A stretch of DNA of 64,000 nucleotides, from NCBI RefSeq assembly GCF_921293095.1, contig NW_025791658.1:4898001-4962000 (forward strand). The letters run 5' to 3'. Each line of letters starts with the position of its first letter. Within the stretch, counting starts at the first letter, position 1. Shown piece by piece: positions 59,201-64,000 of the stretch. The notes under the pieces were generated by a model, which had not been told where the DNA came from, made no database searches, and saw only the letters and a program-made list of their open reading frames with translations. Position numbers and translations under genes: made by a program. The stretch comes from Ischnura elegans (lineage: Eukaryota; Arthropoda; Insecta; Odonata; Coenagrionidae).

Positions 59201-60735
59201 GTGAGATGGGAGAGGAAACAACCACCCATCTAATATGTGAGTGCCCTGAAATCATGAGGACTCGATAAAGACACCTGGGCTCACCTTTCATAGAGCCCAA
59301 GGAAGTATGAGATCTTCCCATTGGGGACCTCTTGTCCTTCGCTAAGGACATTGGCCTCTATGGGTGATCAGTCATTGGTGGTTAGCACAATGGACCAACA
59401 GGCCTAAGTGCCCTGGGAGCTGATCCCCCAACGCATCATCAATCAATCAATCAACGTAAAATGTAATTTTCAGGCATGTCATTTTTCCAAGATTTTCCCA
59501 AAGGGAGGAGGTCACCCTTCCCCATCCCCCCTTATCCCCCAAAGCATATTCCAAGCTATGCCACTGGTTTTAAGGTATTCACGGTTGAGAGAGAACGCTG
59601 CACTCAACACAATAAACTTCCAGACGTATATTTTCGTCTTTAGTAGGGAAAAGGTTAACCCTTTCGAGACGGCAGAGTTTTTGTCTCACGGCTGCTGTAC
59701 TGAGTTCCAAGATTCTCTTCTTTCTCATGGTACGGAGTATTTTTGGAGGACATTCGTTAAGAAGGATGTCGCAGATAATCTCACACTCTCAGCAGCAACC
59801 CTTTTTGACCCTTCCCAGCGGGGACTCTGCATTATCTCGGACTCCCAGAGATTTTGTGCTCCCTCCTTTCCGGGTTTACGACCATACCTGTGGCATTGGT
59901 TCGCAGTCAACTTATGGATTTCTTATATGTATTTAGCAAATGGATAATTGTTGCTTGCACGTAAATTACAGTCTTTGAATTGAATTCCTCATTTTTTCCT
60001 GAGCATCGTCAAATTTTAAACGAAGTTCTAAGGTCAGTATTAATGCATTTAATGCATCAACAATTTCTACGTTGATTTTCATACATAACTCGAGATATAA
60101 GTTAATATTTATCGTAGCATTTCATTTAAAAATTGTAAACGCTACACAAAAGACAATTCAATTCTTAATACATATTTCTTGAGAAATGAACAAATATTTA
60201 TTTCGAAACCTGACTGGATAAACAATTGTATGACCGCAGTCCCTCACCTCTAAGAGGGGTAATAAAAGACGATGGGTCAGGGTACCTGCTCCCGGATTTC
60301 GAGGGTAAGGCCTAAGCCTCGCTGTGTTTGGTCCCGAGACAAAGACATCGCACACCCGCGACCGTCCTAAAAGGGGGAGAGCTAGAAAACGTATATATAT
60401 TCAGCATTCGTTCACTTGTGTAAGAAAATCTCCGACGAAAATATGTGTCTTTCATCTCCTGGGTCAAGAAATGTCTCCACACATATATTTACGTCTTCAG
60501 TAAGAAAAAGGTTTAGACCACTCACCTCGTGCTGTCGTTCGTCATCCAGTCCACTGCTCGAGTACTTGGCATCAAAGGTCGTGTGGCAAGGGTCCTCGAC
60601 GAGATCGCTATGGGAGAACTTTGTCTCAAAGGCCAACTTGGAGTCGATGCACTGTATCTTGAAGAGGCGGAAGTCGTTCAGCTTCACCAGACATCTAGAG
60701 CAAGCCATCCACGGAACACCCTTCTCCTGGTTGAC
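28776..60735 (-). CDS. ZAD and C2H2 zinc-finger protein (5' end missing)
   Basis: Eight exons, in transcript order: 60526-60735, 50439-50504, 44027-44161, 40651-40758, 36559-36633, 34358-34752, 33275-33416, 28776-29288 (TAG). Together they give 547 residues. Junctions are phase 0 throughout except one phase-2 junction between 34358 and 33416, which rebuilds an arginine before a finger. The product starts with the second half of a ZAD domain (C-x2-C dimerisation module), continues through an acidic then basic linker ([11 protein letters not shown], a likely nuclear signal), and ends in eight C2H2 fingers. ZAD proteins are nuclear DNA-binding regulators, common in insects. The donor after 40651 (GAG|gtctgt) is weak. 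Introns are packed with transposons. The first ZAD half was not found and should lie upstream of 60736, probably off the window. The orthologue is not identified. Confidence 0.88.
29373..30991. mobile_element. Family B pogo-type MITE, outer interrupted copy
   Basis: The left end CAGTGAGTCCTCGTTTAACG follows TA, and the right end GGACTCACTG precedes TA. The element is split at a TA near 29451 by a second copy (29453-30306); the sequence then resumes CCCATAAGAAACAATG exactly as in 51948-52714. Its left flank is 19 bp of a family A end (29354-29372) but its right flank is the tail of a family C MITE. Confidence 0.88.
29453..30306. mobile_element. Family B pogo-type MITE nested in its own kind
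   Basis: 854 bp, TA on both sides, with CAGTGAGTCC ends. It carries an extra ~110 bp (about 29820-30000) absent from the other copies, which suggests an older or longer parent. Inserted into the TA of the outer copy. Confidence 0.88.
30994..31086 (-). mobile_element. Family C MITE, terminal fragment
   Basis: Matches the last ~90 bp of 33841-34327 and ends GGAAACCACCCTA. It begins exactly at the TA duplication of the outer family B insertion, so the other half was lost. Confidence 0.75.
31119..31806. mobile_element. Family D pogo-type MITE
   Basis: TA-flanked. The left end CAGTGGAACCTCGTTAAAGC is matched by an inverted right end (GAGGTTGCACTG). Subterminal CTATAACGAG words. 688 bp, no open frame of note. 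Confidence 0.85.
32176..32794 (+). mobile_element. Family A MITE, full copy
   Basis: CAGGGTTCCCGCTC to GAGTGGGAACCCTG, 619 bp, about 90 percent similar to 20177-20806 through the body. No 8-bp target duplication can be seen. Confidence 0.85.
33067..33159 (+). mobile_element. Family A MITE, right-end fragment
   Basis: ACGGCTATTTCCAGG to GTCGAGTGGGAACCCTG matches the last ~95 bp of the full copies. A TTAA-containing GTGAAAGGGTTAA follows at about 33170-33182. Confidence 0.75.
33275..33416 (-). CDS. Zinc-finger exon with fingers 3 and 4
   Basis: Finger 3 (CEDC...HLNRHRRTH), a canonical HTGERPF linker, then finger 4 (CLVC...LNAHMK). The exon ends just before the last histidine of finger 4. The next exon begins VHQQ, so H-x3-H is completed as HMKVH across a 4-kb intron. 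That match is strong support for the junction. Confidence 0.92.
33841..34327. mobile_element. Family C MITE, symmetrical derivative
   Basis: Both ends are full terminal repeats: TAGGGTGGTTTCC at the left and its inverse at the right, with ~150-bp mirrored arms (AAATGAC..ATCTATTTTT, CTAAGTATGAATGCTGGG). The middle keeps GCTAGCAGGTAG. 487 bp, a foldback version of the 667-bp form. Confidence 0.8.
34358..34752 (-). CDS. Zinc-finger exon with fingers 1 and 2
   Basis: About 130 codons. The first ~80 are an acidic, serine-rich linker ([19 protein letters not shown]). Then come two C2H2 fingers: C-EF-C...H-x3-H ([20 protein letters not shown]) and C-DI-C...H-x3-H, joined by the classic linker HTGERPY and ending HTGEKPF. 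The exon stops mid-codon (AG|gtaatt), which the next exon completes as arginine then CEDC. Confidence 0.9.
34857..34985. mobile_element. Family E MITE, truncated, at a TTAA junction
   Basis: Starts CAGTGAAATGTCTTTATTAC after TA, tracks 24723-24901, then breaks at TTTAA. CACGTTGCGGACCGGTCAC follows, which looks like a piggyBac-type end after TTAA. A matching second end was not found. Confidence 0.55.
35040..35215 (+). mobile_element. Family K (hAT-type) fragment
   Basis: CGGATATTTTCGGATCCAAA followed by ACGAA.TAATTATTC and CATACACATTTTAAT matches the interior of the elements at 56750-57283 and 57737-58275. Both termini are missing. Confidence 0.6.
36130..36440 (+). pseudogene. LINE ORF2 C-terminal fragment and tail
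   Basis: Encodes [15 protein letters not shown], then KGRPRMSYK, a stop and a frameshift, then [11 protein letters not shown]. The order hxxLI..I.EG..G.(K)GRPRxSY...RLA.DRxxWR is the standard C-terminal block of RTE/Jockey-class LINE polymerases. It is followed by a short 3' tail ending in AATAATAAATA-like sequence at ~36425. A 5'-truncated, dead insertion in an intron of the zinc-finger gene. Confidence 0.7.
36740..37422. mobile_element. Family F pogo-type MITE, intact
   Basis: TA-flanked, with ends CAGTAAAACCTCC and, inverted, CAGTAAAACCTCGTTACATC. Subterminal words such as GTGAACCTC and ACATCA recur. 683 bp. The reverse-oriented sister at 40814-43396 has the same content once its insertion is removed. 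Confidence 0.88.
38281..38807. mobile_element. Pogo-like element P, with one terminus
   Basis: The segment 38281-38568 is repeated in direct orientation at 39522-39808 (about 95 percent identical; GAGCTTTCTTTGCCAGTTCG to TTGCGCACTGC). The right part ends CAGGAGTCTGCTG before TA at 38808-38809, with CGGATAATC words, a pogo/Tigger-like terminus. The left terminus is not recognisable. Confidence 0.6.
38951..39425 (+). mobile_element. Family A MITE, right end lost
   Basis: Starts CAGGGTTCCCACTCTAAC and follows the family to ATCGATTTTTCTCG, where it breaks. The second element-P segment follows shortly after. Confidence 0.75.
39522..39808. repeat. Direct repeat of element P segment
   Basis: Near-identical to 38281-38568, offset by 1,241 bp, with the same internal landmarks (AGCGGC.ATAACATGG, CTGCTCGACGTCGG, GTCCGTGATCAAGGAGC). 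The pair flanks a family A copy. Local duplication or two independent insertions are both possible. Confidence 0.75.
39846..40573. mobile_element. hAT MITE with GATTTAAATC repeats
   Basis: The left end CAGGGTTGATTAATTTAAAT and right end TTTTTATCAACCCTG are flanked by 8-bp near-duplications GTAATAAT and GTAAAAAT (7 of 8). Both subterminal zones are arrays of GATTTAAATC, probable transposase binding sites. 728 bp. It ends 78 bp from the zinc-finger exon at 40651. Confidence 0.85.
41414..43302. mobile_element. Element G: piggyBac-like, nested in F
   Basis: Ends CCCTAATACGGGCAAAGTGA and, inverted, CCCTAATACGGGCAA, with TTAA directly outside each end (41410-41413 and 43303-43306). CCC-starting ends plus TTAA fit piggyBac. 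Subterminal GAGTC..TTGGACTC palindromes occur on both sides. Without the inner element it is only ~600 bp, so it is non-autonomous. Confidence 0.85.
41817..43107. mobile_element. Element H: pogo-type, nested in G
   Basis: TA-flanked, CAGTGGAACCTGTTTAGTAC at the left and GGTTAGTATG..., ending CAAGTTCCACTG, at the right. Subterminal CGTACTAACCAGGAAA repeats on both sides. 1,291 bp; no transposase motif recognised inside. Confidence 0.85.
43617..43958 (-). mobile_element. Family C MITE, minus-strand, truncated
   Basis: Reads as the reverse of 19104-19770 from TAATACCCTATCA to the terminal CACCCTA. It lacks the distal third. Confidence 0.7.
44322..44625 (+). repeat. Dispersed repeat L, copy 1
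   Basis: Blocks GAGAAAACGGC, GTAACCAACAAGGTTAT, TCGCCGCTCAAGGA, GTGGATGGGGGAGGTTGGAC, TGCCTGATGATG, CAGCTGC and GCCGTTAGC. Copies at 44895-45055 (right half only) and 45464-45765. The CCTGATGATG..GATGCGAA stretch recalls Penelope-like 3' tails, but no protein evidence supports that. Confidence 0.6.
44895..45055 (+). repeat. Dispersed repeat L, copy 2 (partial)
   Basis: Begins CTCCGGTGGATGGGGGAGG and runs to AGCCATTAGCAATGATT. It matches the right half of copies 1 and 3. Confidence 0.6.
45464..45765 (+). repeat. Dispersed repeat L, copy 3
   Basis: Closest to copy 1 in extent and to copy 2 in sequence (GCGAAAG.., CAATACGCAGCTGCACC). Three copies in 1.5 kb in one intron suggest local duplication. 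Confidence 0.6.
46412..46490 (+). repeat. tRNA-derived SINE head, left arm
   Basis: GCGATTTGGCCGAGTGGTAG contains an A box (TGGCCGAGTGG, 46418-46428), and GAGTTCGAGACTC near 46460-46472 is a B box. Spacing fits a tRNA Ser/Leu-type pol III promoter. The 5' and 3' ends do not pair into an acceptor stem and no CCA site is formed, so it is a SINE head, not a tRNA gene. Confidence 0.65.
48105..49052 (-). pseudogene. Degenerate pogo/Tigger-type transposase
   Basis: Minus strand. 49052-48783 stays open for 89 codons; its later part ([18 protein letters not shown], then [13 protein letters not shown]) looks like the CENP-B-type DNA-binding half of pogo transposases. Around 48575-48545 INTDQTGCP resembles the first catalytic aspartate block and is followed by stops. 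48293-48105 ends [18 protein letters not shown], the conserved motif after the third catalytic block in this superfamily. Multiple stops and frame breaks mean no active enzyme. The first ~40 codons also exist, inverted, in the left arm near 46653-46760. Confidence 0.75.
49221..49289 (-). repeat. tRNA-derived SINE head, right arm
   Basis: Inverted copy of the left-arm SINE head. Here the B box reads GGGTTCGAGACTC, nearer to consensus than the left copy, so the right arm may be the better-preserved original. Confidence 0.65.
49770..50438. other. Zinc-finger intron, nothing recognised
   Basis: AT-rich intron sequence upstream of the 50439-50504 exon on the plus map. No terminal repeats or coding motif seen. 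Confidence 0.4.
50618..50680 (-). mobile_element. Penelope-like tail fragment
   Basis: CAGCATGGAGGTTTTCGGGG...GATTCATCTCTGCAGA matches the tail of the element at 51586-53963. It is followed by unrelated GC-rich sequence to about 50900 whose open frames on both strands have no recognisable product. Confidence 0.6.
51671..53267 (-). pseudogene. Penelope-like polymerase C-terminus with GIY-YIG remains
   Basis: Upstream part (53267-52715): [20 protein letters not shown], a lysine-rich linker, then a stop at the KA-stop-DEVP point. Next [17 protein letters not shown], the GVY...YNG core of a GIY-YIG endonuclease, and after a frameshift [11 protein letters not shown] and AIAEH. The open frame meets the MITE at EYD. 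It resumes beyond it (51947) as [19 protein letters not shown], so removing the MITE and one TA restores the frame locally. It ends near 51671 after [13 protein letters not shown]. The stop and frameshift predate or accompany its death; the reverse transcriptase core is absent. Confidence 0.85.
51948..52714. mobile_element. Family B pogo-type MITE, inside Penelope-like element
   Basis: 767 bp, TA on both sides (51946-51947, 52715-52716), CAGTGAGTCCTCGTTTAACG at the left. The right terminus has one substitution (CTCACAG). The empty site is reconstructed exactly by the host element's reading frame. Confidence 0.92.
53410..53842. mobile_element. PIF/Harbinger-like MITE
   Basis: Target duplication TAA (53407-53409 and 53843-53845), verified by the uninterrupted sister tail at about 51700. 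Inverted ends TGATTCGTTCACATTAC and TGCCTCATTCACATTAC. Subterminal ATCG/AGCGAT words. 433 bp. The 3-bp TWA-type target points to PIF/Harbinger. Confidence 0.8.
54928..55475 (-). mobile_element. Penelope-like element 3' end with mirrored edges
   Basis: A GIY-YIG tail fragment (55294-55460) followed on the minus strand by a ~340-bp tail that ends CCTGATGATGACGTCCAACG, a typical Penelope-like 3' end. Both edges carry the same short sequence in opposite orientation (AACTTTGTGCTTTCACATTA at 54930 and its inverse at ~55453-55475). Confidence 0.65.
55294..55460 (-). pseudogene. Penelope-like endonuclease C-terminal fragment
   Basis: Encodes [14 protein letters not shown], then [20 protein letters not shown], then a stop at 55294. 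SxxAxHLxxxxH and F..L....K..RLxxLExxEI are the conserved end of Penelope-like GIY-YIG proteins. A different family from 51671-53267. Only the last ~55 residues remain. Confidence 0.75.
56065..56533. mobile_element. Family K hAT MITE, solo copy
   Basis: TAGGGATGGACCGATCC to CCATTCCTA, flanked by a perfect 8-bp duplication AAAATCAG (56057-56064 and 56534-56541), which marks hAT. The interior is full of TCGGATCC/GGATCCGA words. 469 bp. Confidence 0.9.
56750..57283. mobile_element. Family K hAT MITE, left member of composite
   Basis: TAGGGATGG to CTATCCCTA, 534 bp. Left flank ATAAGAAC; its right flank ATTATAAT does not match, so it did not arrive here as a solo insertion. Confidence 0.85.
57737..58275. 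mobile_element. Family K hAT MITE, right member of composite
   Basis: TAGGGATGAACGGATCC to CCATCCCTA, 539 bp, same orientation as 56750-57283. Right flank ATACGAAC matches the left flank of the other member (7 of 8) and not its own left flank. The spacer 57284-57736 includes a scrap of the 10501-10741 foldback family near 57652. Confidence 0.85.
58756..59566. mobile_element. Element M: hAT-type, carrying a LINE scrap
   Basis: Ends CAGTGGCATAATTACGGG and, inverted, CAGTGGCATAGCTTGG, flanked by a perfect 8-bp duplication GTTTTAAG (58748-58755 and 59567-59574). C/G runs near both ends. A LINE fragment sits inside. Confidence 0.88.
59155..59455 (+). pseudogene. Jockey/R1-class LINE ORF2 end
   Basis: Encodes [29 protein letters not shown], a stop, RHLGSPF, a stop, and [12 protein letters not shown]. 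The order L..G...S..C..C/W...ET..HLI.ECP...R...LG...L..F.K..GL is the zinc-knuckle-like C-terminal block of this LINE group. It is followed by 3' UTR and an (ATCA)n tail at about 59440-59455. Dead, 5'-truncated, nested within element M. Confidence 0.75.
59601..60525. other. Zinc-finger intron, minor repeats
   Basis: No gene recognised. TTAACCCTTTCGAGACGGCA at 59654 looks like one piggyBac-type end without a partner. The phrase ATATATTT-CGTCTT.AGTA-GAAAAAGG occurs at about 59626 and 60485, a short direct repeat bracketing the stretch. A 179-codon plus-strand frame (59408-59947) spans element boundaries and is not credible. Confidence 0.4.
60526..60735 (-). CDS. ZAD second-half exon
   Basis: Seventy codons between a gtgcccCAG acceptor and a GTGAGT donor. 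It encodes [15 protein letters not shown], then FKIQCIDSK. The C-x2-C, followed by a helix with phenylalanines, is the second zinc-ligand pair and long helix of ZAD. The matching first pair must be on an upstream exon. The acidic run [10 protein letters not shown] starts the linker. The pogo-type element at 60843-61855 lies only about 107 bp upstream in the intron, close enough to test splicing. Confidence 0.85.
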
Positions 60736-60842
60736 CTGGGGCACAACACAAAATTGAGCATAATATACAGGACATTTATTATCATCCTAATCAGTCACAA
60801 ACACTTTCTTCTGCATGAACTTCTGAAACATATTCAAAAATA

Positions 60843-61855
60843 CAGTGTGTCCTCGTTTAACGTCGTCCCGTTTAACGTTGTTTCACGATAACGTTGTCCA
60901 AAAATTGAAACCCTTGATCATTTAACGTCGTTATAGCTTCGCGATAACGTTGTTCAAATTATGCGCGGCGAAAAAAAAATGAATGGCGAATAGGACGCAA
61001 GCGCATCTGATGTATAGTAAATATTACTATATTAATGTGATTGGTAATTTTCGCTCGACAGAAAAGGTTGGTGTGGGTAGCGTATGTTAAATATGCGTCT
61101 GAGCGAATAATTATCGCCTCATTTACCCATTATCCGTTTATTTTTCTGATGCCAACCGAAAAAAATGTCCACGAAGAAGAGTGGCTATCCTGGCGGTTCT
61201 TCAGACGTGAAGAAAAAACGGCGATATTAGAACAAAAACTTGGTATTATTAAGAGAATTGAAGAAGGTGCAACTGCTGGAGAGATCGGTCGAGTTTTAGG
61301 ATTGCAGGTCGAGTTTTTACAATTAAAATTTCTTCTGTTACTGAAAATATCGATGTTTCGCCATTAAAATACTTTCTTTTTAGTTTTTATATTTCATTTA
61401 ACAATGCCTTCTTCCCAACCTTTTCGTTATGAAAATTCGTTTCGTTTCGAATGAATCGTTATCATGCTGAAGTGAATAATCGGTAATGAATGTTTCTCGC
61501 GATTTCCGCCGGGTTAAAGAATTCTTATCATCACGAAAATTGACTCGTCCTTCATCCTCGTGCTTCCGAGTGTCAGATTCAGATTTTTTTCGTTTTGGCC
61601 TGATTCAGGTCTCCCGATTGGTCACAAAGTCTGCTTAAAGTTACGGCGTTACGGCTCCGATAATTGGCCTCCTTGGATTCTCGCCCGGGAAATTCTGGAT
61701 TCTTCACGAAGAAATGGATTGTTAGGAACATGGCTAGGAACCAATTTAAATTTTTTACATTGTTTCTTATGGGAAACACTACATCGTTTAACGTTGTTTC
61801 GCTTAACGTCGACTTTTTCAGGAACGAATCAACAACGTTAAACGAGGACTCACTG
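60843..61855 (+). mobile_element. Pogo/Tigger element related to family B, with transposase remains
   Basis: TA-flanked, CAGTGTGTCCTCGTTTAACG at the left and GAGGACTCACTG at the right, 1,013 bp. Subterminal CGATAACGTTG repeats parallel the CGATAACGTCA of family B. It keeps the 5' part of a transposase frame, which ties the whole B group to pogo/Tigger. Confidence 0.9.
61165..61350 (+). pseudogene. Pogo/Tigger transposase N-terminus (psq-type HTH)
   Basis: ATG at 61165, then a lysine-rich start (KKKRRY) ending at TAG. One base out of frame it continues LEQKLGIIKRIEEGATAGEI, then GRVLGLQ, and after another shift TIKISSVTENI. LEQKLxIIKRxExG....IAR.xGL..STV..I is the helix-turn-helix of Tigger/CENP-B proteins. 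Two frameshifts and no DDE domain: inactive. Confidence 0.8.
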
Positions 61856-62316
61856 TACAAGGGAAGTTCAATAAGGAAGGCAACACAATTTTTTTCATGG
61901 CCAATTTTGGTTGAAATAACTTGGCACTCCTTGTGAAACATTTTTAAACAGTCCCACTTCGTTTCGTATAGTTTTTGTACTTAAAAAGATTAAGAAGAAG
62001 AATATAGAAAGTAAACAAAACTGTAAGTAGTGATAAGATAATTAATTCTATTGCTGCATTACGATAAGGTTTTCAAAAGGATTTGTAAGGGTTTCACATT
62101 GATTTCAACGTAAGCATTGCAGCTCAGTTTTGAAATGTAGTAAAAAACCTTTACATATAGTCACCTTCGTTGAGTTTTCAGGAGGAAATTTATAAAAAAT
62201 AATTATAATCTCCTTGAAAACCTAGCCAAAGTCTCTCATTGTCTTATTTCGTCAGGGAAACAAACAGTGTGGTAGCCAGTAATTTCGATCTCCTCCACGC
62301 CTCATGAACAACAATG

Positions 62317-62985
62317 GCGTGGTTACCTATTATATTATTTTATTGCCTAAATCGGAAGATTACTACTCCTGGAGTAGGTATTTCACGCTTTTAGATTTTT
62401 AAATGACGATATCTATTTTTCGTGGTTAAATGAAAAGTGAAAATTTCCAAGCGCGAGGAAACGCAACAGCTGAGTATGAATGCTGGGAAAAGCCCGTGTG
62501 ACATCATACTGGTTCCGATAGCTGCTGTGTGAGGCCACCTTGGTGTGAGGCTATGAGCGCCGATACGATGCAGTCTGCTTGCAGGTAGCAGAGTACCCAG
62601 CTAGCAGGTAGCGCTTGGCTTAAATAAGGATTATAATTACCCTATCAATCAAAGGAAACTTCTGACCTTCGGTATTTTTCATAGGTGATTATTGAGAGAT
62701 GTTTCCCTGAGCCCTGTGCCTCATGCATGCATTGGTAATATCTCAGACGATGTAAAACTCCTATCTACTCGTATAGAAACTAGGTCCCTGTGAAGTCACG
62801 TGGAGTGGAATCGCATGGGTGCCAATATGGCCTTTTTCAAATGAGGTAAAAATTGACCGTTAACATTCGTCTAAACTGGGATTTCTAAAACCAAATAATT
62901 CGTATACATATTATGAATACACTAATGGTGGGTAAGGAATCGCAATCAATGCATTTCGTTTCCTTTGATGAAGGAAACTACCCTA
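62317..62985 (+). mobile_element. Family C MITE, long copy
   Basis: GCGTGGTTACCTATTAT to GAAGGAAACTACCCTA, co-linear with 19104-19770 and the same length (~668 bp). The first bases of the terminus have decayed. Confidence 0.75.
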
Positions 62986-63400
62986 TTCCCCAGCGATGGG
63001 CTAAGTAACTGAGCATTACAGTTGGATCTTATTTCTCCCAATGCTTTACCAACCAGTCCCCAATGTACTGTTGGCCCAGTGAGGTAGCCAAGAATTTCGT
63101 TCGGAGGGGAATCCAAAACCAGGGGGTAAAATTCTTGAAAAACAGGGTACTACAGTCCAACACAATAACGTACATCCCCACGCAAGTTTGAGGACTGCTG
63201 AACACGAGACAAAACAGGGTTGGACTGTGTTACGCCATCCATTCTACAGCCCTGACCTGTCAGAACAAGTAGTGGTACCAACAGGTAATACACCCCCATT
63301 TCGTGCTGGATGACGGCATTAGAAAGGGATGGGGATTATGTGGAAAAATAGGGTGTGTAATCTCTATAGTCACAGGCTCAACTTTGTGGAAGTTCATTTC

Positions 63401-63595
63401 AATAAATAAAAATGAAAAAACTTTGTATTAATCCACCAATTTATTTATGAGGTACGACTAGTTTCGATGCAGCGACATCATCCTCAAGTACCCCTTGCTA
63501 CTTTGTACTTGAGGATGATGCCGCAACATCGAAACTAGTCATACCACGAAAATAAATTGGTGGATTAATACAAAGTTTTTTCGTTTTTATTTATT
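63401..63595. repeat. Palindrome with ~90-bp arms
   Basis: Arms 63401-63491 and 63505-63595 are inverted copies (about 90 percent), loop 13 bp. The phrase GAGGATGATG.CGC..CATCGA resembles the GATGATGACGT..CGTTGAAAC phrase of Penelope-like 3' ends, so this may be a head-to-head pair of such tails. Confidence 0.75.
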
Positions 63596-63599
63596 TTTT

Positions 63600-64000
63600 T
63601 ATTTATAGGGTGTGGAGTTGTAACGTCTTTCCTTCATGTGCATGATTCTCATTGTGTGCGATAAATAAATGTTGAAGGAAAAAAAATGGTGTATTACAGT
63701 CCAGCAGGAAGAGAGTTGTACGATGACAGTTTGAAAATAGGGGCAGAGAACCCGGCGCCAGCACGGATTGCAGCCAATCACTGCCCCCAAACGCACCTCA
63801 CACCCTCGACTAGTCATACAACGTTCTCACATGCATATGAAGCACTGAAGCAATGAAGCAAACCTGAAAACCACCAAAACAAGCCCTTTCTGCAAATCGC
63901 CAAAACATAGGATTCTTCCTTTGGATCCTTCACGCATCTCATGTTCCCTTCTGGCTGCTTTCTTCACAGAACCCTTTTGTTTACATGTGATGTGGGCGTT
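63600..64000. other. Window end, nothing firm
   Basis: On the minus strand, an ATG near 63940 followed by an open stretch to TTTTCAG|GTTTGC was checked as a first ZAD exon. It lacks the needed C-x2-C. No other candidate seen. Confidence 0.3.

Larger units (their letters stand above)
56599..59600 (+). mobile_element. Family A MITE split by two insertions
   Basis: Left part 56599-56749, middle 58284-58755 and end 59567-59600 join in the order of the intact copies. The two gaps hold the K2-K3 composite (56750-58275) and element M (58756-59566). The ends are CAGGGTTCTCACTCTAAC and GAGAGAACGCTG. Confidence 0.8.

Noticed and set aside
59408-59947. 179-codon plus-strand frame
   Set aside because: It crosses the end of element M and a family A end, so no single gene could have produced it.
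63880-64000. First ZAD exon at the right edge
   Set aside because: The open stretch lacks the C-x2-C pair and the expected hydrophobic pattern.

Overview
This is a eukaryotic window, AT-rich and full of introns, almost certainly from an arthropod and most likely an insect. It carries an insect-like ribosomal protein S9 gene and a C2H2 zinc-finger gene with half of a ZAD domain, a domain largely confined to arthropods. The species cannot be named from the sequence. About half of the window is recognisably transposon-derived, mostly short non-autonomous DNA transposons with TA, TTAA, 3-bp or 8-bp target duplications, plus Penelope-like elements and LINE ends.

Layout. 1-8500: a diverged tandem array split by a ~6.0-kb TTAA-flanked transposon (1785-7821). 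That element carries a decayed, intron-containing transposase with a GWQK motif. 9137-16468: RpS9 on the minus strand, with a TOP-like leader exon, three coding exons and a 6.1-kb third intron. This intron holds two near-identical copies of an H/ACA snoRNA-like sequence in the host orientation, two foldback elements and a Tigger-like MITE. 16500-28400: no protein gene seen. It holds a GC-rich array of short hairpins (18040-18500), several MITEs and a 325-bp tandem duplication. 28776-60735: eight exons of a ZAD plus eight-finger C2H2 protein on the minus strand, with ~1.6 kb of coding sequence spread over 32 kb. Its introns are crowded with nested transposons. The first half of the ZAD domain was not found and probably lies beyond position 64000. 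60736-64000: intron or upstream sequence with a pogo-type element, a MITE and a palindrome.

The two protein genes are housekeeping translation (RpS9) and probable transcription control (ZAD zinc finger). There is no sign that they form one functional system. The most biologically interesting host signal is the duplicated H/ACA-like RNA inside RpS9: the spacing from each pocket to box H and box ACA is 15 nt in both copies. The most unusual structures are the hairpin array at 18.0-18.5 kb, a composite of two hAT MITEs that share one outer target duplication (56750-58275), a three-deep nest of elements (40814-43396), and a pogo-type element with ~550-bp inverted arms that contain a tRNA-like SINE head (45885-49767).

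Limits: splice sites were assigned by eye from GT/AG signals, reading frame and family similarity. Transposon superfamily names rest on termini, target duplications and short protein motifs, not on a database search.
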